This document shows, in pieces, positions 1 to 7,012 of a DNA stretch of 64,000 bases. Source of the DNA: Streptomyces glomeratus (GTDB lineage: Bacteria; Actinomycetota; Actinomycetes; Streptomycetales; Streptomycetaceae). Every line of letters begins with the position of its first letter. Within the stretch, counting starts at the first letter, position 1. Made by a program: the position numbers and the translations under genes. A model generated the notes under the pieces. It was not told the DNA's origin and searched no databases. It saw only the letters and a program-made list of their open reading frames with translations. The stretch covers positions 310,001 through 374,000 of the forward strand of contig NZ_JAKEEB010000004.1 in NCBI RefSeq assembly GCF_021462825.1, in the 5' to 3' direction.

Positions 1-89
1 CGCTGAGGGGAACCCTCGAGTGCGGGCGTCTTGTTCTTCTCGACCTTGTCCTGCCGGCCCTTGCGGACCAGCTGCTGGATCGTAGGCAC
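1..89 (-). CDS. rpsL: 30S ribosomal protein S12, N-terminal part (cut by window edge)
   Basis: Only the first 29 codons are present, reading leftwards out of the window from a GTG start at 89-87. The peptide begins VPTIQQLVRKGRQDK and continues into the basic S12 N-terminal arm. S12 is a decoding-centre protein of the small ribosomal subunit; the K43 and K88 loops where streptomycin resistance arises lie outside the window. In actinomycetes rpsL opens the str operon (rpsL-rpsG-fusA-tuf) and lies close to rpoC. Here about 8.5 kb with a regulator and a five-gene module separates it from rpoC. Identity is secure from the N-terminal sequence. Confidence 0.93.
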   Translation of the reverse strand, partial: MPTIQQLVRKGRQDKVEKNKTPALEGSPQ

Positions 90-534
90 TACTTCTCCGG
101 TTTCTGTGTGCCGATGGGTACAGCTAACCTGGAACTTCGCCGACCCACGCGGTCGGGTGTGTCGAATCCCGCAGACTCCCGCCGGAAGGCGTGAAGGGCG
201 CAGATTACGGTGGCCGGTCACGACTCCGTGTGCGGTTTGAAGGCACGCACGAGAGCCAGGGCACACCCCAGGCACAAGGTCTGAGCGTACCTACCGCACG
301 GACTTCGGTCAAAACAAATGGAGTCCCCCGCGACACGCCGGACTTTCCACCTCCCCGCCCGGGTTTCCTCCCCGTTCGCCCGTGGCCCGGCCACGGGCGA
401 CGCGGACAGTGGAGCGGCAGGTCGGAAGCCACCCGGGCCCCTTCGGACACCCATGGCCGAATCGCGCCCTTCCCCGCCACGCGGTCTTGCGCTTTGAGTA
501 CGTTGATCCGTCCGCTGGGGCGAGGAATCGGGGG
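90..534. other. Divergent intergenic region between rpsL and the Crp/Fnr gene
   Basis: About 445 bases with no gene I can support. It must carry the rpsL (leftward) and regulator (rightward) promoters. Several reading frames cross it but none has a convincing ribosome-binding site or recognisable protein. I could not pick a clear -35/-10 pair by eye. Confidence 0.5.
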
Positions 535-1281
535 ATGGGCATGGCGACACCGGGGACACCGACGGCGGCGTACTCGCCGGACGACGGCGGTCTGGACGAC
601 CGCGTGCCCTTCCTGGCGCGTCTGGAGGCCGAGGACCGCTCGGCGCTGCTGGCACTCGGCCGCGAGCTGACCTTCGCTCCGCGCATGGTGCTGGTGCACC
701 AGCACGAGCCCTCGTCCCACGTCCTCTTTCTCGTGCACGGCTGGACGAAGGTCACCGCATCGGCGGCCAACGGCTACGAGGCGCTGCTCGCGCTGCGCGG
801 GCCCGGCGACATCGTGGGCGAGTCGGCCGCGCTGACCGGGCGGCCGCGGTCGGCGACGGTGACCGCGCTGGAACCGGTGCGGGCGACGGCCGTGGAGCAC
901 GAGCGGTTCAAGGACTTCCTGAACCGCTCCCCCGCCGTCTCGTTCGCCCTGCTGGGACTGACCGCGGACCGCACCCGCGCGGCCGACCGGCGCCGGCTGG
1001 AGTTCGCGTCCATGAGCGTGCGGGAGCGTTTCGCCGTCCTCCTGCTGGACCTCGCCCGTACCCACGGCCGCCGTACACCCGACGGCATCGAGCTGTCCGT
1101 ACCGCTGAGCAAACAGGAGCTGGCCGGCTCGGTGGGCGCCTCGCGGGAGATGGTGCAGCGGCTGCTGCGCGAGCTGCGGGACCGGGAAGCGGTGGTCACG
1201 GGCCGCCGCACGCTGCTGATTCGCCGCCCCGACCTGCTCCGTCGCATCGCGGCTGCGGGCCCCACCCCGGACGGCTCCTGA
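535..1281 (+). CDS. Crp/Fnr-family transcriptional regulator
   Basis: A 248-residue protein with the Crp plan. The N-terminal two thirds are a cyclic-nucleotide-binding beta-roll, with a phosphate-binding-cassette-like stretch (GDIVGESAALTGRPRSATV) in which GE and RSA stand where cNMP-binding proteins contact ligand. A linking helix follows, then a winged helix-turn-helix (LSKQELAGSVGASREMVQRL). There is no cysteine set for an Fnr iron-sulfur cluster. The ATG at 535 is chosen because GAGGA lies 8 bases upstream; a second ATG at 541 is possible. The gene stops 162 bases before a cyclase-like gene on the same strand, so it could sense that enzyme's product or control the module; this is inference. 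Confidence 0.85.
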   Translation: MGMATPGTPTAAYSPDDGGLDDRVPFLARLEAEDRSALLALGRELTFAPRMVLVHQHEPSSHVLFLVHGWTKVTASAANGYEALLALRGPGDIVGESAALTGRPRSATVTALEPVRATAVEHERFKDFLNRSPAVSFALLGLTADRTRAADRRRLEFASMSVRERFAVLLLDLARTHGRRTPDGIELSVPLSKQELAGSVGASREMVQRLLRELRDREAVVTGRRTLLIRRPDLLRRIAAAGPTPDGS

Positions 1282-1443
1282 CCGCGGTGATCGCCGGAGG
1301 GTGACGGCACAAGCCTCCACCGGCGTCCCGTCCGGCGCTCTGTGCACACGGTCACATTCCAAGTGCGTCATCCGCCCTCACCACGGAGGAATCCGCGCGG
1401 CCAGTCTTCTGCCCTGCACCGCGTACCCCCTCGAGAGGCGACC

Positions 1444-2325
1444 ATGACCGATCCCGTGAGCCGCACGATCCTGTTGCTGGACATCGAGAGGTTCAGCGAC
1501 CGGGACGACGTGGAGCAGGCGTATCTGCGGCGCATGCTCTACGACATCACCGACCGCACGCTGGAAGCCGCCGGCATCGACGAGACCCGGCGGCTGCGGG
1601 CCGACCGCGGTGACTCGGTGATGGAACTCATCGACGCGAGCGCCCCGGTCACGGCCCTGCTGCGGGCCCTGCTCACGGACGTCCCGGCGCACCTGCGGAC
1701 GGTCAACCGCATGGCGTCCCGCTCCGCGCAGATGCGGCTGCGCGGCGTCCTCGCCACCGGTTTCGTCGCGATCGACGAGCTCGACGGCTGGGTCGGCTCC
1801 GATCTGAACCACGCCTGCCGGCTGCTGGACGCCCGGCTGCTGCGTGACGCACTGCGCGAGCGGACCGACGACTTCGCGCTGTGCGTATCGGACGCCCTGT
1901 ACGCCGGGGTCGTGCGCCACGACCACGTGGGCATCCCGGCCGCCGACTTCCACCCGGTGACGGTGGAGAGCAAGAACGGCCCTCTGAAGGCATGGCTGCA
2001 CGGGCCGGTGCCCGGCGCCACGGCCACGGACGGCCGTAAGGACCACGGTGACACGGGGGCGGGGGAGGCGCCGGGCGGTTCGGGGGGCCGCCCGGCGCCG
2101 CGGGTGGCCCCGCGGGGCGAGGACCCCGAGGAACCCGAGGACCGCCCGGCGCCGGCCGGATCAGGGGGAGCCCCGGCGCCGGGCCCTGTCGTCAACATCC
2201 AGGGCTCCACGTTCAGCGGCGGCCTGGTCGGCGGCCACCAGTACGGCGGCATCAGCGGCGGCCACTTCTCCGGTGAAGTCGTCCTCGGCGAGAGCGGCGA
2301 CCGCGAGCGGGGCGGGCGCGCATGA
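1444..2325 (+). CDS. Class III nucleotidyl-cyclase-like protein with C-terminal glycine-rich motif
   Basis: A 293-residue protein. Residues 1-195 look like a compact class III nucleotidyl cyclase fold: a first beta-strand LLLDIERFSDRDD with a metal-type Asp, a turn with DRGDSVMEL, and VGSDLNHACRLLDA, matching the G-x-x-V-N-x-A-x-R-L helix of such cyclases. A long Pro/Gly/acidic linker (about 200-250) leads to a motif at 257-283 containing GGISGGHFSG. The next gene repeats this motif near its N-terminus. The ATG at 1444 has a GAGAGG Shine-Dalgarno. The stop overlaps the next ATG by four bases. A downstream gene encodes a Pycsar-effector-type membrane protein, so a cyclic-nucleotide signalling role is likely. 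Whether all catalytic residues are present is unclear. Confidence 0.7.
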   Translation: MTDPVSRTILLLDIERFSDRDDVEQAYLRRMLYDITDRTLEAAGIDETRRLRADRGDSVMELIDASAPVTALLRALLTDVPAHLRTVNRMASRSAQMRLRGVLATGFVAIDELDGWVGSDLNHACRLLDARLLRDALRERTDDFALCVSDALYAGVVRHDHVGIPAADFHPVTVESKNGPLKAWLHGPVPGATATDGRKDHGDTGAGEAPGGSGGRPAPRVAPRGEDPEEPEDRPAPAGSGGAPAPGPVVNIQGSTFSGGLVGGHQYGGISGGHFSGEVVLGESGDRERGGRA

Positions 2326-4532
2326 GCACACCCGAGACGGGGGCTCCCCCGCACCCGGCACCCGGCGCCGGGACCCCGGCCAAGGACCAGGCCCCGGGCG
2401 ACCCCGCGCCCGCCGCCGACGACACCGCACGCGGCGACGAGGGCGAGTCCGAGGAGCGCGACCAGCCGCAGAACGCCTGGTCGGCGCGGCGGGACCTGGT
2501 CGACCACAGCCCGCGGTCCATGAACGTCGGCGCCCGGGCCCGCTTCAGCGGCGGGCTGCTCGGTGGCGACCAGCACGGCGGCATCAGCGGCGGCCACTTC
2601 TCCGGCGATGTCTTCCTCGGCAGCAAGACGGAGATCTACCAGCTCGCGGTCCCCGGCCCCACCGCGGCCGCCGCCTCCGGCGAGGTCCCGCGGGCCACCC
2701 TGGAGGAGCTGGCGGGCCGGTTCGTCGCCGACGAGGAGCTGATGTCCCGTCTGCTGGTCCGGCTGCGCCAGGACCGCGTCCTGGTGCTCTCCGGCGGCCG
2801 CTTCACCGGCCGGCGCACCGCCGGCCTGATGCTGCTGCACCGCCTCGGCGCACTCCCCGTGCGCACGCTGGTCCGCGACACCAGCCCGAGCGGCCTGGCC
2901 GACCGGGTCGGCGGCGAGCAGGCCCGCGGGCACCTCCTGTGCGACCTCGCCCCGCGCCGCGACGAGCCGCTGCGCTGGACCCATCTGCTGGCGGCCCGCG
3001 ACCGCCTCGCCGGACGGGATGCGTACCTCGTCGTCACCCTCGATCCCGGCGCGGCCCTGGACGATGTGACCGCCGAGGAGTGGCGCCCGCCGGCCGCCGA
3101 CGACGTCCTCGCCGCCCATCTGCGTGCCCGCGGCGACGAGGAGACGGCCGCGAAGCTGCTCGGCCTGCCGCAGGTGGCCGACTTCCTGGAGCGCAGCCAC
3201 CAGCCGCGCGAGGCGGCCGCCTTCGCGCAGCTGCTCGGCCGCTATGCCGCCGGGGAGGTCGCCGAGGACGCCGTCGCCCAGTTCTCGCTGGTCTCGCTGG
3301 AGAGCCAGGTCCAGGAGTGGTTCGAGGAGGACGAGTCCTCTCTCCATCTGCGGGACAAGGCGTTCCTCGTCGCGCTGGCCGCCTTCGACGGCAGCCCGTA
3401 CGCGCTGACCGCAGAACTCAGCGACCTGCTCTACCGCTTCCTCCAGGAGACCGAGAATCCGGCACGCGTGCCGGAGGTCCCCGTCTTCGGCACCCACGTC
3501 GGCAAGCGACTCCAACGGGCACGCGCCGAGAAGTACTTGGACGACGAGCACACCGAGTGGGGCCCGGTCACCCAGCAGAACGCCAGATTCCGCGACGAGC
3601 GGGCCTCCCTGGTGCTGCTGCGCGAGGTGTGGACCGGGCACCCGTCCGCCCGCCCGGCCCTCATCCGCTGGCTGCGCCGGCTCGCCGACGACGGCCGCCC
3701 CCTGGTCCGCACCCGCGCCGCCTCCACCGTCGCCGTCCTCGCCCGCACCGACCTGCCGTCGGCGATGGCACTGGTCATCGAGCCATGGGGCACCTCCAAG
3801 CGGTTCCGGCACCGGCTCGTCGCCGTCAACGCCCTCACGCTCGCCCATCTCATCGACACGCCCAACATCCCCCGCATCCTCGACACCTGGTGCGAGGGCG
3901 GCGACCCGCGGCTGCGCTGGGTGGCGGTGCGGGCGTACGGGCTGATCGGCCCGGAGCGCCCGGAACAGGCCCTGGCCGCACTGCGCGGCGCCGTACGGCG
4001 GCTGTACGCGGACGCGCCGGACGACATCGACGGCGAGCTGGCGCGCGAACTCGCGGAGGCGGTGGAACTCCTGCTGCTGTCGTCCGCGAGTGAGACGGTC
4101 CTCAGGGAGCTGCGCGGCCATCTGGACGACGACCGGGCCGTGCACGACCTCACGCTCGGCGGGTTCGTCGGCGCCTGCAAGCGCACCGAGAACGACGACG
4201 AGCGCTACGGCACTCCGCTGATCCTCGGCTGGTACGCCCGTTCGGCGGCCGGGGGCGGCGCGGCCGCGCAGGACATCCCGTGCCTGTGGCGGGCCGCACT
4301 GTCCGATCCGCGCACCACCCGGCACGCGCTCGACACGCTGCGCGAGTGGGTGCTGATCGCCGACCGGTCCACGACGGTCGAGTGGGCGCTGGCCTCGCTG
4401 CTGCCCACGCTCGTCACCACGCCCGCCGAGCACCAGCGGCTGAGCCATCTGCTGCGGACCATGCCCGGCGAGGACGGCGCTCCCCCGCCGCAGGTCGCTG
4501 CCCGTCTGCTCACCACACTGCCCACCCGCTGA
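2322..4532 (+). CDS. Large STAND/HEAT-like protein sharing the glycine-rich motif
   Basis: A 736-residue protein overlapping the previous stop (ATGA). Order: disordered Pro/Ala/acidic tail (1-55); glycine-rich motif at 75-101 with GGISGGHFSG; a Rossmann-like section with a degenerate P-loop (VLVLSGGRFTGRRTAG, no Lys) and a hydrophobic strand YLVVTLD that could stand for Walker B; then a long helical region with Arg-rich repeats reminiscent of HEAT solenoids (for example RWLRRLADDGRPLVRTRAAS and DPRLRWVAVRAYGLIG). This is the layout of STAND-type sensors, with a doubtful nucleotide site. Short motif, switch-like domain and solenoid suggest it detects something and signals to the cyclase-like partner. 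I do not recognise a named family; the STAND assignment is by pattern only. Confidence 0.6.
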   Translation: MSTPETGAPPHPAPGAGTPAKDQAPGDPAPAADDTARGDEGESEERDQPQNAWSARRDLVDHSPRSMNVGARARFSGGLLGGDQHGGISGGHFSGDVFLGSKTEIYQLAVPGPTAAAASGEVPRATLEELAGRFVADEELMSRLLVRLRQDRVLVLSGGRFTGRRTAGLMLLHRLGALPVRTLVRDTSPSGLADRVGGEQARGHLLCDLAPRRDEPLRWTHLLAARDRLAGRDAYLVVTLDPGAALDDVTAEEWRPPAADDVLAAHLRARGDEETAAKLLGLPQVADFLERSHQPREAAAFAQLLGRYAAGEVAEDAVAQFSLVSLESQVQEWFEEDESSLHLRDKAFLVALAAFDGSPYALTAELSDLLYRFLQETENPARVPEVPVFGTHVGKRLQRARAEKYLDDEHTEWGPVTQQNARFRDERASLVLLREVWTGHPSARPALIRWLRRLADDGRPLVRTRAASTVAVLARTDLPSAMALVIEPWGTSKRFRHRLVAVNALTLAHLIDTPNIPRILDTWCEGGDPRLRWVAVRAYGLIGPERPEQALAALRGAVRRLYADAPDDIDGELARELAEAVELLLLSSASETVLRELRGHLDDDRAVHDLTLGGFVGACKRTENDDERYGTPLILGWYARSAAGGGAAAQDIPCLWRAALSDPRTTRHALDTLREWVLIADRSTTVEWALASLLPTLVTTPAEHQRLSHLLRTMPGEDGAPPPQVAARLLTTLPTR

Positions 4533-4546
4533 GCCCGCCCGCACCC

Positions 4547-4632
4547 CATACGTCCGCCCGCACCTCCCCCATACGTCCGCCCGCACCTCCCCCATACGTC
4601 CGCCCGCACCTCCCCCATACGTCCGCCCGCAC
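4547..4632 (+). repeat. 23-bp tandem repeat between two module genes
   Basis: Units starting CATACGTCCGCCCGCAC begin at 4547, 4570, 4593 and 4616, an exact 23-base period over three full units plus a partial fourth. They fill much of the 146-base gap between the HEAT-like gene and the SPFH-like gene. The similar CACGTCC/TACGTCC continues to about 4660, so the array decays towards the next start. Confidence 0.9.
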
Positions 4633-4678
4633 GTCCTTTCGCACGTCCACCGGTACGTCCCGAGGAGCCATACGCACC

Positions 4679-6403
4679 ATGCCCACCTTCCACCGCCAGC
4701 CCGAGTGGCAGCAGTCGGCGGACCGGCACACACAGCTGGTCGACCCGGTGCTCACCGTCCGCCAGCTGTCGCGCTTCGAGCTCAACCTGAGACAGCTGGT
4801 CCGCATCGACCACGCACTCGTCTTCTCCACCCCGAAGGGCTCCTACGAGGCGTACCTGCCACCTCGGCGCCCGACGCGCGCCGAGGTCGCCGCGAACCGG
4901 TACACGGCCGTGTACGAGGTGGACATGGGCGTCCATCCGTGGACCGCCGAACTCGCGCTGCCCAGCGACAACGACGCCTTCGAGTTCACGGCCGAGGTCG
5001 ACCTCTCCTGGCAGGTCGTGGACCCGGCCCGGTTCGTGGCGAGCGGACACCGGGACGTGCCGGGACTGATCCTCGGCGAACTCCAGCAGGCCGCCCGGCC
5101 GGTGACCCGCCGCTTCGCCATCACCGACAGCGCGGCGGCCGAACAAGAGCTGCTCCAGGCGGTCACCGTGCTGGGGCCGCTCGGGGCGCCCGCGGGGCTC
5201 CAGGTCACCTGGACCCTGCGCATCAAACGCGACAAGGCCAACATCGAGCACCAGCAGCGGTTGCAGGCCATCGACCACTCCGCCGCCCAGCAGATCCGCG
5301 CGACCCAGCGGGGCATGGACGTCGACGCCGAGGCGGACCGCCGCCACCGGCAGCAGGACGCCTTCCAGATCGAACGGGCGATGGCATACGGCACCCAGCA
5401 GCAGGAACTGATGCTCCAACAGCAGCGGTGGCAGCATGAGCAGGCCCTGCTGCACAGCGGACAGCAGCATCAGCTCGCTCTGCAACAGGGGCAGCAGGAG
5501 CTGGAACTCCAGCAGATCGAGGCCCAGAAGATCGACTTCTACCAGTGGCACCTCCAGCAGGGCGGCGTCCACGCCTGGGCGCTTCACCTCGCCCAGCACC
5601 CGGAGGACTCGCGGCTCGTGATGTCCAGCATGCGCGAGGACCAACTCCGCATGATCCAGTCGCAGATGGAGCTGGTACGGCAGCTTCTGAACGGTGACGC
5701 GGCGGAAGGCTACGAGCTGGAGGGGCCCAAGCAGCTTGCCCTCCGCACGGTCAACGACATCCTCACCCAACGGCTCCCCGGCGTCCCCCAGACCCCGCAC
5801 CCGCTGCCCGAGGGAACAGGGCCGGCCTATCCGGGGACGGCCGAGCCGTCCGAAGCCGTGGATGCCGCTTGGCAGGGCGGCGCTCCGTCGGACGAGGTCC
5901 CCGGCGGGCCTTCCTACGCGCCGCCGATGCCTACTGCCACCCCGTTCCCCCCTCCGGTTCCGGGGGCGCCGTCGTACACACCTCCGGTCCCGGGCGCGCC
6001 GTCCTACACACCGCCGGTCCAGGGCGTCCCTCCGTTCCCGCCACCGGCCCCGGCCGCCGCGCCCTTCACACCGCCGCTCCCGGGTACCCCGCCCTTCCCG
6101 TCGCCGGTCCCGGGCGCGCCGCAGCCCTGGCCAGCGGCCACACCGTACGGAACCGACGGCGCACCTGGGGGTGCACAGCAGGGCGCGCACGGCCCGCAGG
6201 CCCCGGCCTGGCAGCCCCCGCCCGGCTACGGCACCACACCCACCATGCCCGACCGGCCGGCCCCGGCGAACCCGGCCGATGCCACGGTTCCGGGCGGTGC
6301 CGAAGGTCCCGGGAACACCGAGGACCCCGACGACACCCGCGGTACCCACCCGTCGGGGCGGCCCGGTGGAACCGGGAACGGGACCGGAACGGGCGGCACA
6401 TGA
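4679..6403 (+). CDS. SPFH-like protein with glutamine-rich coiled coil and proline-rich tail
   Basis: A 574-residue protein. Residues 1-195 form alternating strands and helices (ANRYTAVYEVDMGVHPWTAE, FEFTAEVDLSWQVVDPARFV) that resemble an SPFH/prohibitin-type domain. Then comes a very Gln/His-rich coiled coil (about 196-320, e.g. QQQELMLQQQRWQHEQALL), a short helical section, and a proline-rich tail (about 390-560) built on repeats such as GAPSYTPPVP. Proteins of this plan usually oligomerise at membranes. The ATG at 4679 is preceded by CGAGGAG at 4661-4667. The stop overlaps the start of the PycTM-like gene by four bases, implying coupled translation. It may scaffold the membrane effector and protease encoded next; inference. 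Confidence 0.6.
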   Translation: MPTFHRQPEWQQSADRHTQLVDPVLTVRQLSRFELNLRQLVRIDHALVFSTPKGSYEAYLPPRRPTRAEVAANRYTAVYEVDMGVHPWTAELALPSDNDAFEFTAEVDLSWQVVDPARFVASGHRDVPGLILGELQQAARPVTRRFAITDSAAAEQELLQAVTVLGPLGAPAGLQVTWTLRIKRDKANIEHQQRLQAIDHSAAQQIRATQRGMDVDAEADRRHRQQDAFQIERAMAYGTQQQELMLQQQRWQHEQALLHSGQQHQLALQQGQQELELQQIEAQKIDFYQWHLQQGGVHAWALHLAQHPEDSRLVMSSMREDQLRMIQSQMELVRQLLNGDAAEGYELEGPKQLALRTVNDILTQRLPGVPQTPHPLPEGTGPAYPGTAEPSEAVDAAWQGGAPSDEVPGGPSYAPPMPTATPFPPPVPGAPSYTPPVPGAPSYTPPVQGVPPFPPPAPAAAPFTPPLPGTPPFPSPVPGAPQPWPAATPYGTDGAPGGAQQGAHGPQAPAWQPPPGYGTTPTMPDRPAPANPADATVPGGAEGPGNTEDPDDTRGTHPSGRPGGTGNGTGTGGT

Positions 6404-6960
6404 CCGTCCCAGGACCCGCGCCCGCCCCGCCCGCCGGCGGCCCCGGCGCCGACCCCACCGAGGACCCCGCCGCACTGCCCCGGCTCTGTGAGCGACTCCT
6501 CACCGAACTGCGGGCCGAGATCGCCCGGGCCGACGGCAAGGCGTCGGTCCTGGTCGCCGCCCTCGGTATGACCGCCGGTGTCTTCAGCGGACTGCTCGCC
6601 GGACGGAACCGGACCCCGACGGCGCTCTCCGGGCCGGGCACCGTGCTGTGGTGGGCCGGGGCCGTGTGCCTCGCCCTCTCGCTGCTCGCCCTGCTGCTCG
6701 CCGTACTCCCCCGCTACCGCTCTGGGACCTGGGTGCCCGGCCTGCCCCTGTCCTACTTCGGCGACATCCAGCAGGCCGTCCGCCAGGGCCACTTGGAGAG
6801 CGCGCTCACAGCCACCGAACGCCTCCCCACGGCCGGCCTGACCAGGGCGCTCACCGAGACGAGCCGGATCGCCGCGCGCAAGCACCAGTGGATCCGGGCG
6901 GGTCTCGTCGCCTTCGGCGCCGGCACGGTCCTGCTGCCCGCCTCCCTGCTGATCGGCTGA
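6400..6960 (+). CDS. Pycsar-effector-type (PycTM/DUF5706-like) membrane protein
   Basis: A 186-residue membrane protein. The signature stretch is LRAEIARADGKASVLVAAL, matching the R-x-D-x-K-A-S start of PycTM/DUF5706 proteins. Predicted helices: about 47-67 (VAALGMTAGVFSGLLAG), about 84-107 (VCLALSLLALLLAV) and a C-terminal helix (LVAFGAGTVLLPASLLIG). The intracellular loop LSYFGDIQQAV and the pre-helix segment SRIAARKHQWIR also fit the family. In Pycsar antiphage systems such proteins damage the membrane after sensing cCMP or cUMP made by a neighbouring cyclase. Here the cyclase-like gene is two genes upstream rather than adjacent. The start ATG overlaps the preceding stop. Family assignment is confident; defence function is inferred. 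Confidence 0.75.
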   Translation: MTVPGPAPAPPAGGPGADPTEDPAALPRLCERLLTELRAEIARADGKASVLVAALGMTAGVFSGLLAGRNRTPTALSGPGTVLWWAGAVCLALSLLALLLAVLPRYRSGTWVPGLPLSYFGDIQQAVRQGHLESALTATERLPTAGLTRALTETSRIAARKHQWIRAGLVAFGAGTVLLPASLLIG

Positions 6961-7012
6961 CCCGCCGCATCGCAGCCGTCCCCGCACCCGCACGTGAAGG
7001 AACGAAACGACC

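Noticed and set aside
4547..4632. Possible CRISPR array
   Set aside because: The 23-base units are directly adjacent with no unique spacers and no cas genes are present.
1539..4733. 1064-codon open frame on the minus strand
   Set aside because: Antisense to the cyclase-like and HEAT-like genes; arises from GC-rich codon bias and shows no recognisable protein.
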